The notes under the pieces are model-generated. The model had not been told where the DNA came from, did not search any database, and saw nothing but the letters and a program-made list of their open reading frames with translations. DNA of 64,000 nucleotides from Archivesica marissinica (taxonomy: Eukaryota > Mollusca > Bivalvia > Venerida > Vesicomyidae). This document shows positions 33,652 through 45,454 of this stretch, in pieces; position 1 is the stretch's first letter; each line of letters starts with the position of its first letter. Where the stretch lies: NCBI GenBank assembly GCA_014843695.1, contig CM026390.1, positions 94,263,975 through 94,327,974 on the forward strand, given 5' to 3'. The translations under genes were made by a program, and so were the position numbers.

Positions 33652-35418
33652 TTTATCGTGCATTATGCTTGGGATACCCATTGTGCATTATGCTTGGGAC
33701 ACCCATTGTGCATTATGCTTGGGACACCCATCATGCATGGGACACCCATTGTACATTATGCTTGGGATACCCAGTGTGCATTATGCTTGGGATACCCATT
33801 GTGCATTATGCTTGGGATACCCGTTGTGCATTATGCTTGGGCCACCCATTGTGCATTATGCTTGGGACACCAAATGTGCATTATGTTTGGGACACCCAGT
33901 GTGCATTATGCTTGGGACACCTGTTGTGCATTATGCTTGGGATACCCATTGTACATTATGATTGGGACACCAATTGTGCATTATGCTTGGGATACCATTG
34001 TGCATTATGTTTGGGACACCCGTTGTGCATTATGCTTGGGCACCCGTTGTGCATTATGCGTGGGATACCCATCATGCATTATGCTTGGGACACCCATTTT
34101 GCATTATGCTTGGGACACCCATCATGCATTATGCTTGGGATACCCATTGTGCATTATGCTTGGGGCACCCGTTGTGCATTATGCGTGGGATACCCATTGT
34201 GCATTATGCTTGGGGCACCCGTTGTGCATTATGCGTGGGATACCCATCATGCATTATGCTTGGGACACCCATTTTGTATTATGCTTGGGACACCCATCAT
34301 GCATTATGCTTGGGATACCCATTGTGCATTATGCTTGGGGCACCCACCGTGCATTATGTTTGGGACACCCATTGTGCATTATGCTTGGGACACCCATCAT
34401 GCATTATGCTTGAGACACCCATTGTGCATTATGCTTGGGACACCCATTGTGCATTATGCTTGGGACACCCATCATGCATTATGCTTGGGAAACCCATTGT
34501 GCATTATGCTTGGGACACCCATTGTGCATTATGCTTGGGACACCCACTGTACATTATGTTTGGGACACCCATTGTACATTATGCTTGGGATACCATTGTG
34601 CATTATGCTTGGGACACCTGTTGTGCATTATGCTTGGGATACCAATTGTGCATTATGCTTGGGACACCCATTGTGCATTATGCTTGGGATACCATTGTAC
34701 ACTATGTTTGGGACACCCATTGTGCATTATGCTTGGGACACCTGTTGTGCATTATGCTTGGGATACCCATCATGCATTATGCTTGGGACACCCATTTTGC
34801 ATTATGCGTGGGACACCCATCATGCATTATGCTTGGGATACCCATTGTGCATTATGCTTGGGGCACCCACCGTGCATTATGTTTGGGACACCCATTGTGC
34901 ATTATGCTTGGGACACCCATCATGCATTATGCTTGGGACACCCATTGTACATTATGCTTGGGACACCCATTGTGCATTATGCTTGGGACACCCATCATGC
35001 ATTATGCTTGGGACACCCATTGTGCATTATGCTTGGGACACCCATTGTGCATTATGCTTGGGATACCCATTTTGCATTATGCTTGAGACACCCATTGTGC
35101 ATTATGCTTGGGATATCCATTGTGCATTATGCTTGGGATACCCATTGTGCATTATGCTTGGGACACCCATTGTGCATTATGCTTGGGATACCCATTGTAC
35201 ATTATGCTTGGGACACCCACCATGCATTATGCTTGGGACACCAATCCGGAATTATGCTTGGGACACCCATCATGCATTATGCTTGTGACACCCATTGTGC
35301 ATTATGCTTGGGACACCCATCATGCATTATGCTTGGGACACCCATCCGGAATTATGCTTGGGAAACCCATCATGCATTATGCTTGGGCTACCCATCGTGC
35401 ATTATGCTTGGGACACCT
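33652..35418. repeat. 25-bp minisatellite array
   Basis: About 70 copies of a 25-bp unit, attgtgcattatgcttggga + caccc, with variants (gata/gaca, catcatg, cgttgtg, gcgtggg) and some 24-bp or shorter copies. Because 25 is not a multiple of three, each of the three plus frames cycles through the same 25-residue peptide period. All are stop-free, giving overlapping ORFs of up to 548 codons. Confidence 0.95.
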
Positions 35419-35477
35419 GAAAAACAAACACCTAATGACAAAGATTTTGTCATCTCAATTATGATCTATATTTGTGG

Positions 35478-38400
35478 TTGATGACTGCATGCTCTTTGTA
35501 AGTTTGTCTTAATTGGTTGATACTGTACATGATCATTGTAAGCTAATCTTAATTGGTTATTATCAGGTGCATGATCTTTGTAAGCTGGTCTTAATTGATT
35601 GATAATGTACATGATCATTGTAAGCTAATCTTAATGGTTATTTTAAGGTACATGATCTTTGTAAGCTTATCTTAATTGGTTGATAATGTACATGCTCTTC
35701 ATAAGCTGGTCTTAAATGGTTGATAATGTACATGATCTTTGTAAGCCTGTCTTAATTTGTTGATGATGTACATGATCTTTGTAACCTGTTCTTAATTAGT
35801 TGATAAGGTACATGATCTTTGTAAGCTTATCTTAATTGGTTGATAATGTACATGCTCTTCATAAGCTGGTCTTAAATGGTTAATAATGTACATGATCTTT
35901 GTAAGCTTGTCTTAAATGGTTGATAATGTACATGATCTTTGAATGCTTGTCTTAAATGGTTGATAATGTACATGATCTTTGTAAGCTTGTCTTAAATGGT
36001 TGATAATGTACATGATCTGTGAAAGCTTGTCTTAAATGGTTGATAATGTACATGATCTTTGTAAGCTTGTCTTAAATGGTTGATAATGTACATGATCTTT
36101 GAAAGCTTGTCTTAAATGGTTGATAATGTACATGATCTTTGAAAGCTTGTCTTAAATGGTTGATAATGTACATGATCTTTGAAAGCTTGTCTTAAATGGT
36201 TGATAATGTACATGATCTTTGAAAGCTTGTCTTAAATGGTTGATAATGTACATGATCTTTGAAAGCTTGTCTTAAATGGTTGATAATGTACATGATCTTT
36301 GAAAGCTTGTCTTAAATGGTTGATAATGTACATGATCTTTGTAAGCTTGTCTTAAATGGTTGATAATGTACATGATCTTTGAAAGCTTGTCTTAAATGGT
36401 TGATAATGTACATGATCTTTGAAAGCTTGTCTTAAATGGTTGATAATGTACATGATCTTTGAAAGCTTGTCTTAAATGGTTGATAATGTACATGATCTTT
36501 GAAAGCTTGTCTTAAATGGTTGATAATGTACATGATCTTTGAAAGCTTGTCTTAAATGGTTGATAATGTACATGATCTTTGTAAGCTTGTCTTAAATGGT
36601 TGATAATGTACATGATCTTTGTAAGCTTGTCTTAAATGGTTGATAATGTACATGATCTTTGAAAGCTTGTCTTAAATGGTTGATAATGTACATGATCTTT
36701 GAAAGCTTGTCTTAAATGGTTGATAATGTACATGATCTTTGTAAGCTTGTCTTAAATGGTTGATAATGTACATGATCTTTGTAAGCTTGTCTTAAATGGT
36801 TGATAATGTACATGATCTTTGTAAGCTTGTCTTAAATGGTTGATAATGTACATGATCTTTGTAAGCTTGTCTTAAATGGTTGATAATGTACATGATCTTT
36901 GTAAGCTTGTCTTAAATGGTTGATAATGTACATGATCTTTGAAAGCTTGTCTTAAATGGTTGATAATGTACATGATCTTTGTAAGCTTGTCTTAAATGGT
37001 TGATAATGTACATGATCTTTGTAAGCTTGTCTTAAATGGTTGATAATGTACATGATCTTTGTAAGCTTGTCTTAAATGGTTGATAATGTACATGATCTTT
37101 GTAAGCTTGTCTTAAATGGTTGATAATGTACATGATCTTTGTAAGCTTGTCTTAAATGGTTGATAATGTACATGATCTTTGTAAGCTTGTCTTAAATGGT
37201 TGATAATGTACATGATCTTTGTAAGCTTGTCTTAAATGGTTGATAATGTACATGATCTTTGAAAGCTTGTCTTAAATGGTTGATAATGTACATGATCTTT
37301 GTAAGCTTGTCTTAAATGGTTGATAATGTACATGATCTTTGTAAGCTTGTCTTAAATGGTTGATAATGTACATGATCTTTGTAAGCTTGTCTTAAATGGT
37401 TGATAATGTACATGATCTTTGTAAGCTTGTCTTAAATGGTTGATAATGTACATGATCTTTGTAAGCTTGTCTTAAATGGTTGATAATGTACATGATCTTT
37501 GTAAGCTTGTCTTAAATGGTTGATAATGTACATGATCTTTGTAAGCTTGTCTTAAATGGTTGATAATGTACATGATCTTTGAACGCTTGTCTTAAATGGT
37601 TGATAATGTACATGATCTTTGTAAGCTTGTCTTAAATGGTTGATAATGTACATGATCTTTGTAAGCTTGTCTTAAATGGTTGATAATGTACATGATCTTT
37701 GTAAGCTTGTCTTAAATGGTTGATAATGTACATGATCTTTGTAAGCTTGTCTTAAATGGTTGATAATGTACATGATCTTTGAACGCTTGTCTTAAATGGT
37801 TGATAATGTACATGATCTTTGAAAGCTTGTCTTAAATGGTTGATAATGTACATGATCTTTGAACGCTTGTCTTAAATGGTTGATAATGTACATGATCTTT
37901 GAAAGCTTGTCTTAAATGGTTGATAATGTACATGATCTTTGTAAGCTTGTCTTAAATGGTTGATAATGTACATGATCTTTGTAAGCTTGTCTTAAATGGT
38001 TGATAATGTACATGATCTTTGAAAGCTTGTCTTAAATGGTTGATAATGTACATGATCTTTGAAAGCTTGTCTTAAATGGTTGATAATGTACATGATCTTT
38101 GTAAGCTTGTCTTAAATGGTTGATAATGTACATGATCTTTGTAAGCTTGTCTTAAATGGTTGATAATGTACATGATCTTTGTAAGCTTGTCTTAAATGGT
38201 AGATAATGTACATGATCTTTGTAAGCTTGTCTTAAATGGTAGATAATGTACATGATCTTTGTAAGCTTGTCTTAAATGGTTGATAATGTACATGATCTTT
38301 GTAAGCTTGTCTTAAATGGTTGATAATGTACATGATCTTTGTAAGCTTGTCTTAAATGGTTGATAATGTACATGATCTTTGTAAGCTTGTCTTAAATGGT

Positions 38401-38888
38401 TGATAATGTACATGATCTTTGTAAGCTTGTCTTAAATGGTTGATAATGTACATGATCTTTGTAAGCTTGTCTTAAATGGTTGATAATGTACATGATCTTT
38501 GAAAGCTTGTCTTAAATGGTTGATAATGTACATGATCTTTGAAAGCTTGTCTTAAATGGTTGATAATGTACATGATCTTTGTAAGCTTGTCTTAAATGGT
38601 TGATAATGTACATGATCTTTGAAAGCTTGTCTTAAATGGTTGATAATGTACATGATCTTTGAAAGCTTGTCTTAAATGGTTGATAATGTACATGATCTTT
38701 GTAAGCTTGTCTTAAATGGTTGATAATGTACATGATCTTTGTAAGCTTGTCTTAAATGGTTGATAATGTACATGATCTTTGTAAGCTTGTCTTAAATGGT
38801 TGATAATGTACATGATCTTTGTAATATTGACTTAAATGGTTGATAATGTACATGATCTTTGTAATATTGACTTAGTTGGTTATTGTTG
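35478..38888. repeat. 40-bp satellite-like array, extremely homogeneous
   Basis: About 85 copies of a 40-bp unit containing aagcttgtcttaaatggttg and ataatgtacatgatctttg. Copies at the left edge (35478-35900) are diverged. From about 35900 to 38820 nearly every unit is identical except for gtaag/gaaag/gaacg and one ggttg/ggtag change. One HindIII site (AAGCTT) per unit predicts a 40-bp ladder. Diverged edges with a uniform core fit homogenisation by unequal exchange. Confidence 0.97.
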
Positions 38889-39760
38889 TTGTGTGTATTA
38901 TTTCATGAAAATGATCACAACGTTAATAATATTTGATAAAACATGTTTATAATCCTGTATTAGATCAATGCAATGTTATTAGCAATGGTCTTTGCAATTC
39001 ATGATGACAATACAGATCAAATGATATTATTGCATGATTTTCCCAGGCTGCCATGTCATAGAGGTTTAAATATCAAATCTAATTCAATTCTAGAATATGC
39101 CTGTCATGATGAAGCTCAAACTTAGTTGACACAAACTATTGATGCATACCTCATTAATTAAGTCATGTACTGATAGGCCTATTAATAGGATTAACGATAT
39201 CAATCTTTACATGGAATACCCCCCAAGTTTCCCCAGGCCAATTAATGATCTTGGTATTAAAATATATTTATATGACTGACCAGGCAAAACATATCAACGC
39301 CTGTTCCCAGGCTACACTGGATGTACAACCACAACTGTATCTACAACTCTACAGACAACCAGTAATAGCTTAAGCAGGTTGTGCAGGTACTCCAGACATT
39401 CCTGAACACCTGAGTAGAACAAACAATGTTTCGCAAACCAGATGGATAACCTCTCTCTAAAGAATCTGACTCAACTATGATTCCAATCCACTGCAGTGAC
39501 AGGCCAAGGGATGGTCACTTCACACAGTAAGCCACTTGGCCATAAGCTGAAGTTGGTGCTTTCATCTGTATTACTGGGGGAAATGAAGCATAAACAGGGA
39601 CTCTCGGCCCAAGTTTATAAAACTTTTCCCAAAATTCAAACTCAAGTTCAACAAATTTGATTGGTTGAGTCAGAGTTTTACACCAGACAGAAGTGTGGTC
39701 AAATTGAAGGGTGAGAATCCTTGTATACAATGTAGCAAGTTTATATATTGCAATAAGATT
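38889..39760. other. Unique sequence
   Basis: Two short overlapping ORFs near 39515-39960 show no family resemblance, and one overlaps the SINE. No exon with convincing splice sites was recognised. Confidence 0.4.
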
Positions 39761-40036
39761 TGTAGTCCAGTGGTAACACGCTGGACCGGTAATCCATGGA
39801 TCGCAGGTTTCGATCCCCCATCTGACCCTAATAAAATTAACAGTCTTTCAGATGGGACGTTAAGCCGAGGTCTCGTGTCGGTGCTGTACACCGTGCACGT
39901 AAAAGAACCAGAGGAGACTCTGGAATGAGTCTCTCTCTGTATCATTGCACTATCCTCCAAAAATCTAAAATGACTAATCTATTCAGGAGGCGTCGCTCAT
40001 ATGGGTAACCGGTAGCAACGATAAATAAACGTAAAG
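39761..40036 (+). mobile_element. tRNA-derived SINE, family A, full length
   Basis: Plus-strand copy with A box tagtccagtgg, anticodon-loop region ctggaccggtaatccatgg, and a B box with one inserted T (ggtttcgatcccc). These are followed by ctaataaaattaacagtc, the conserved body (cgtgcacgtaaaagaacc, gaggagactctgg) and the tail caacgataaataaacgtaaa. With the copy at 12650 it defines a family of about 275 bp. The RNA polymerase III promoter boxes are visible; current activity is unknown. Confidence 0.88.
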
Positions 40037-40531
40037 CACATAGAAGCTTAATGACTGACATTTGACACCAACTGTCAGTGTTATACAGGGTCATATTCTC
40101 ACAGTGATTTATAGGTTTAAATGATTAGTAATATTGCCAATATAAGGAGGTCATGGAATGGCTAAACTTAGTCTGATTAATGGTACTCTCCTCATTAATG
40201 TATGTTATTATTAGTTGGTGACTGGGATTCTTTTGTTTGTGTGCATTTATTTGTACGGGTATTAAAGGATTACGGAAAATCGCTAAATGAACCCGAACTT
40301 CAGTGGAAGAAATTTAGCATTACTCGACACGTGCTTGTTTTGGACAATAGACTGCACCCTTTGAATATTCATATCAATCCCAAAAACGACGTGTCAATCT
40401 GCTCTAACTTTCTTATTTCACTGCTAAATCAGTAAAACTACACTCTAATTATAGTTCTTTAGGGGTTTTACAAACTGAGTGTCACATTGGAAAACATTCT
40501 CAATATTAATTTAGTGAGTATCAGTATAAGT
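40037..40531. other. Unique sequence
   Basis: A 77-codon ORF (40202-40435) has no recognised family and no splice context. Confidence 0.4.
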
Positions 40532-41283
40532 TTTACATCAAAATGTTACATCAAAGTTTTACATCAAAGTTTTACATCAAAATGTTACATCAAAGTTTAA
40601 CATCAAAGTTTTACATCAAAATGTTTCATCAAAGTTTTACATCAAAGTTTTACATCAAAGTTTTACATCAAAGTTTTACATCAAAGTTTACATCAAAGTT
40701 TTACATCAAAGTTTTACATCAAAGTTTTACATCAAAGTTTACATCAAAGTTTACATCAAAGTTTTACATCAAAGTTTTACATCAAAGTTTACATCAAAGT
40801 TTTACATCAAAATGTTACATCAAAGTTTAACATCAAAGTTTTACATCAAAATGTTTCATCAAAGTTTTACATCAAAGTTTTTCAAAGTTTTACATCAAAG
40901 TTTTACATCAAAGTTTACATCAAAGTTTTACATCAAAGTTTTACATCAAAGTTTTACATCAAAGTTTTACATCAAAGTTTACATCAAAGTTTACATCAAA
41001 GTTTTACATCAAAGTTTTACATCAAAGTTTTACATCAAAGTTTACATCAAAGTTTTACATCAAAGTTTTACATCAAAGTTTACATCAAAGTTTTAGATCA
41101 AAGTTTACATCAAAGTTTTACATCAAAGTTTTAGATCAAAGTTTACATCAAAGTTTTACATCAAAGTTTTAGATCAAATTTTTAGATCAAAGTTTTAGAT
41201 CAAAGTTTACATCAAAGTTTTACATCAAAGTTTTAGATCAAAGTTTACATCAAAGTTTTACATCAAAGTTTTAGATCAAATTT
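40532..41283. repeat. 12/13-bp minisatellite array
   Basis: About 58 units of acatcaaagttt or acatcaaagtttt, with variants agatcaaag, aaatgt and a larger duplicated block (marker aaaatgttacatcaaag and aaaatgtttcatc near 40540-40640 and 40810-40880). Confidence 0.93.
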
Positions 41284-41339
41284 TTTATAAGTTTTGCATT
41301 AAAGTTTATGCTTAATTCACTTGAAACTTCATAATCTTA

Positions 41340-42060
41340 TTTACCATTCTTTATGATTTCATTCTGCGCTAATGATCTTAGTCAAGGTCAAATGCTTGAT
41401 TGATAACTTGGATACTGTTTCTAAGGGTTGTTCCCTTCCCCCCTAACAATTCCCACCACCAAGAGTGACCTTGAACCTGAACTTTGGCTAACAATATCCG
41501 ATTTCAGAAAGTATTTTGCATTACAAATTTGTTTGAACATTATGATTTCTCCAAAACCGTCAACGGTATTGCCTTGTGAACTTCATGCACATCTGAATAC
41601 TAATTATCTATGCCCACAGTAAGTCTCACCCCCATGAGTGATCTTGAACTTGAATTTTGGCCAAAAATAGCCAGATTTCTAAAATTATTTAGTTATCACT
41701 TTGAAACTTTGCATACACATCCAAGGACTAATTCTCTACACCCAAAGTAAGTCCACACTCTACCACTGAACCTGAAATTTGGCCAAAAATAGTCCCATTA
41801 CAGAAGTTAATTATGTCTAAAAAACAATCAAACATTATAATTTCTCAAAGACCATCAAAGGTATTCTTTTGAAATTTCACATACACATTCAAAGACTCAA
41901 CACCAACAGTAAATCCTCACCCTACCACTGACCTTGAACTTGAACTTTGACAAGCATAAATGACATTATTTTGCTGAACCAACACTTCTACAGTTAATGG
42001 CAAGACGGCACCCTTGGGGCGGTGACCCCTGCTCACTTGCTTTAGTATAGTGGTATAAAG
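41340..42060. mobile_element. Degenerate dispersed repeat with tgaccttgaac motifs
   Basis: Three to four diverged copies of a module of about 150 to 180 bp. Each holds a tgaccttgaacctgaa-type motif, ggccaaaaatag, and cacatccaa/cacattcaa; the modules fall near 41463, 41637, 41765 and 41930. The end carries cacccttggggcggtgacc. It resembles dispersed repeats I associate with bivalve genomes, but the class is not established. Confidence 0.45.
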
Positions 42061-42126
42061 TTAGTTAAAAAATTAACTATTATAATGATTGTACTTGATA
42101 TTAAGAGGTACATTCTACATCTGTTA

Positions 42127-42388
42127 TATCAAAGTCGGTTATGTCGAATTCTCCGGTTATGTCGAATTCTCCGGTTATGTTGAATTCTCCGGTTATCTCG
42201 AATTCTCCGGTTATGTCAAATTCTCCGGTTATCTCGAATTCTCCGGTTATCTCGAAGTCGGATCAAAGTCCCGTTTCTGACACTATCATTGTACATATAA
42301 CTGAATCCGTTTATATCGAATTTCGTTAAGTCAATTTTCGTTTATGTCAAAGTATTTTGTTCGGTCCGACGGAATTCGACATAGACTG
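42127..42388 (+). mobile_element. pogo-like element fragment with internal 18-bp repeat
   Basis: The right terminus reads ggaattcgacatagactg followed by TA. Its reverse complement begins cagtctatgtcgaattcc, of the same kind as the pogo-like ends at 13797 and 57539. At the left, ttatgtcgaattctccgg is repeated about seven times (42138-42255). The left TIR was not found. Confidence 0.55.
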
Positions 42389-42390
42389 TA

Positions 42391-42475
42391 TGTGTGATTC
42401 AGTGGTAGAGCGTCGGAGCTGAGAATGAGGGGTGCCAGGATCCGATCCTCTGTCATGGCATATATGTAATGGTAT
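42391..42475 (+). mobile_element. tRNA-like sequence (SINE head or pseudogene)
   Basis: gattcagtggtagagcgtcgg resembles an A box and gatccgatcctct a degraded B box. It lies next to the pogo-like fragment. I do not call it a functional tRNA because no acceptor stem closes. Confidence 0.4.
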
Positions 42476-42525
42476 ACACCTGACTCCACATTGTTTAGGT
42501 CGGATTAGCCTGTCTAGGGAATAGT

Positions 42526-42680
42526 CTGCCTCCGTAGCTAATGTTGCTGACTTTTATAATACTGTAAACTATCAATTCTGATGGTCACGGGTTTGAGCCC
42601 CGCTCAAGCCATGTATCTTCATATGAAAAATATTTCCTTCTTGATATAGCCCAAAATGGTGAATAATAAGACTACGTATT
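42526..42680 (+). mobile_element. tRNA-derived SINE, family B
   Basis: The head (gtctgcctccgtagctaatg, B box gtcacgggtttgagccccg) and the body segment gatatagcccaaaatggtg match the better copy at 55011. The middle part between head and gatatagccc is deleted. Confidence 0.65.
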
Positions 42681-42692
42681 TGTATAAGTGCA

Positions 42693-42934
42693 TTAAGCCT
42701 TACTGTGCTGGGTGTATATTCATGTTTGCAAACAGCATAGAGCCAAAGCAGATGCTGCAGAACAGAACATGCCATTTGATCAGGCTCTATGCTATTTGCT
42801 ATTTGGATAATGAAGCTAAAACTGAATGGCAATAAAAACATAGATTCTGATCAGATGCGTCGTTAAAATGTGTCGGATCTGGATCTATGTTGTTTGCACA
42901 TTCTGTCCAATTTATTTGGTAGGTTAAGGGTTAA
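42693..42934 (-). mobile_element. TTAA MITE family 2, diverged, inverted
   Basis: Bounded by TTAA at 42693-42696 and 42931-42934. It contains gtttgcaaacagcatagagcc and, reversed, the ggatctatgttgtttgc core of family 2. The termini are poorly conserved. Confidence 0.55.
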
Positions 42935-43012
42935 AAATGATTTTGATAATTTCGTAGACAAAATATGGTATATAGAGAGAAGAATAAAAGTAATGGTATT
43001 TGAATGAACTTA

Positions 43013-43092
43013 CCTGGAAGATAAACTCTTATATCGTCAACATAATATAACACCTGGAAGATAAACTCTTATATCGGCAACATAATATACCA
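43013..43092. repeat. 40-bp tandem duplication
   Basis: acctggaagataaactctta and the following 20 bp are repeated once in tandem, with tatcgtc/tatcggc and ataac/atacc differences. Confidence 0.9.
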
Positions 43093-43673
43093 TGCCATAG
43101 CTACACACAATCTTAAATTTTCTATCTAACACTGATTCGAAAATCTGCTATTTCTTGTAAATCCATAGATTGTCTTAAATGTATGCAGGCTTATATTATC
43201 TACATCAGGATACAACAAAGCACATAAAGTCTGAATTTCTGTTTGTTTTAACTCTTCTAGGGACCTCTATATAGTTTGTAGCTATCTGATTATTGAATGT
43301 GTCTACTAAACTTAACAAAATCTTTTAACCTGATATTTCCAAAGTCAGCTGTGAGAAATTCATTGTATGTACAGTTTATTATTAATTGTAATCACTTTGC
43401 CCTTGTTATTTGTGTATTGATCAATGTAATTTGATACGTGTTGACCTTACGGTCAGGGACAATTGCTTTTACCCCACAAATTGAAGAGAAGTCGAGAGAG
43501 ACAGTTATAATGTGTCTAAATTAAGTAACAACTATTGTCTTTACCCGTTCGACCATTGAAAATTCACTTATACACCCGGATGTTTATTCGAGTTGTTTTG
43601 TTGGCACATTCTATGTACACTCAACAAACTTCTTAATCGGTCACCTGTTTTTGGAGCAAAACTAATAACCGTA
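43093..43673. other. Unique sequence
   Basis: AT-rich. No gene or element recognised. Confidence 0.4.
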
Positions 43674-43919
43674 TTAACCCTTTCAACCCCAAGTAACTGA
43701 CATGGACTGGTGCGTGCTATTTTTAGACCAATAAATTAATAAGAAAATTACATTTGGACCAGTTCATTGATCAAAATGGGTAATTTTATCTAAAAATAGT
43801 AATAATTATTACTGGCAAAAAAGTGCAGATCCTGATGAGACGGCTCGTCACGAGCCGGCTCATCTGGATCTACACTTTTCATAAGCCTATCTAGAGGCCT
43901 GTGGGGTTGAAAGGGTTAA
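43674..43919 (+). mobile_element. TTAA MITE family 1 (piggyBac-like), copy 2
   Basis: 246 bp bounded by TTAA with ends ttaaccctttcaaccc and gggttgaaagggttaa. The central inverted repeat (gacggctcgtcacgagccgg) is intact. Confidence 0.85.
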
Positions 43920-44205
43920 TGAATTGCTGTAAAATCATCTGGTATAAAATGTATTAAATGACAATATGAAAATATTTATATTGTATGATTATTAATTGGC
44001 TCCAAATATTATAAAACACATGGTGACCGATTAGGAATTTGGTTGAGTGTAGATACATTTCTAGAAGGATTATAACAATATTGTCAAGTAGTCCTTCACA
44101 AACTCAACATAATGGATAGAGCGCAAGTTTGAGCCACGTTGCCTAGGCATTATACTCATTCATTTTATATTCCATATTATCCCAAGTCATTGCAATGGTA
44201 GTCCT
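43920..44205. other. Spacer between two family 1 copies
   Basis: AT-rich. Nothing recognised. Confidence 0.35.
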
Positions 44206-44447
44206 TTAACCCATTCAACACCAAGTAACTGACATGGACTGGTGCATCATATTTTTAGACCAATAAATTAATAAGAAAATTACATTTGGACCAGTTCATT
44301 TATCAAAATTAGTAATTGTTCTCTAAAAATAGTAATATTACTGGCAAAAAGTGCAGATCCTGATGAGACGGCTCATCATGAGCCGGCTCATCTGGATCTA
44401 CACTTTTTGTAAGCCTATTTAGAGGCCTGTGGTGTTGAAAGGGTTAA
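44206..44447 (+). mobile_element. TTAA MITE family 1 (piggyBac-like), copy 3
   Basis: 242 bp bounded by TTAA with ends ttaacccattcaacacc and ggtgttgaaagggttaa. Its right TTAA (44444-44447) also serves as the left TTAA of the next element. Confidence 0.85.
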
Positions 44448-44643
44448 CTCTCTGTGTGTTAGCGGTGAAAATAACAAGTCAAATATGTCTTGGAATTTCA
44501 TTAGAATTGTGTCGTAACTTGTGTCGTAATGACACAATTCTAATGAAATGCCATGAGATATTTCCACATTAATGAATTACTGTCTGCTACAATTATTTGA
44601 ACTATTTATAGCCTTTATTTTACCCAGCATGCAAAAGAGTTAA
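44444..44643 (+). mobile_element. TTAA MITE family 4 (piggyBac-like) with long hairpin
   Basis: 200 bp from ttaactctctgtgtgtt to gcatgcaaaagagttaa. The right part (actatttatagcctttatt) matches 25577-25686. It contains a perfect 19-bp inverted repeat, atttcattagaattgtgtc at 44495-44513 and its complement at 44531-44549, with a 17-nt loop. Confidence 0.6.
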
Positions 44644-45454
44644 AGGAGCTAGAAACTTCGTCTCACTGTCCTGGAATTCTTGTACAATAGTAGCGCCAAA
44701 TACAGTACCAATATTTTACATATTGGATCCGTTTGAGGCTTATATCTTACTTAAAACACACACTTATATAACAAAATCTTACTAATTAAAATTGTTAATT
44801 ACGTACATTTATGCATAGGATTTGATATAATACTCTTTTGACACCAGTCCAATATTAATAATAATGGACTGCAAGTACAAAGGTATGACTTGACGACAGT
44901 GTAAGAAAGATTACCTGTATCATGTCACCGCTTGCCTATCTCCGATACATAATCATTTATTGTTCATTAATTGAACAGGTAAACACTAAACCAAATATAA
45001 CCACATTGTACTTATGATAAAAAGATTTTATTCACAAAACAGAAAATCAAAGCTGTAGGCAAGCATTGTATGGGATATTTTCATATAGCTAATGACTGGC
45101 AACTAAAAGCATTTTGCAGTCACTATAAAAATATTTGCCTCTTGTTTGTGATTAAATACTACAACCATCATTTCCATTGAAAAACATATAATCAGTTGTA
45201 TTTGTACAGATTAAAAAGTCAAATGAAACATAAATAGACAATTCCATTATTTGCACTAGGGTTGTAGGTCTATAGTTCTAAAGGACTATAAGGCTGCATG
45301 CATGTTTGCTTTCCTGTCCACCTTGATGGGTTGTCACTAAGTTTGCAAGTTTATAAAGAATGAAATTAAAAAGTTGGTACTTCAATTATTATAAAATAAT
45401 AGGTTAGTGATATAAACTTCTTGTAATAATTCAGAAATGGTAAAGCCTTTATAC
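44644..45454. other. Unique AT-rich sequence
   Basis: No exon or element recognised before the 16-bp array. Confidence 0.4.

Noticed and set aside
33642..35481. Cys- and His-rich ORFs of 348 to 548 codons resembling metal-binding repeats
   Set aside because: All three plus frames show the same peptide period because of the 25-bp unit. The Cys/His pattern is a consequence of the repeat sequence.
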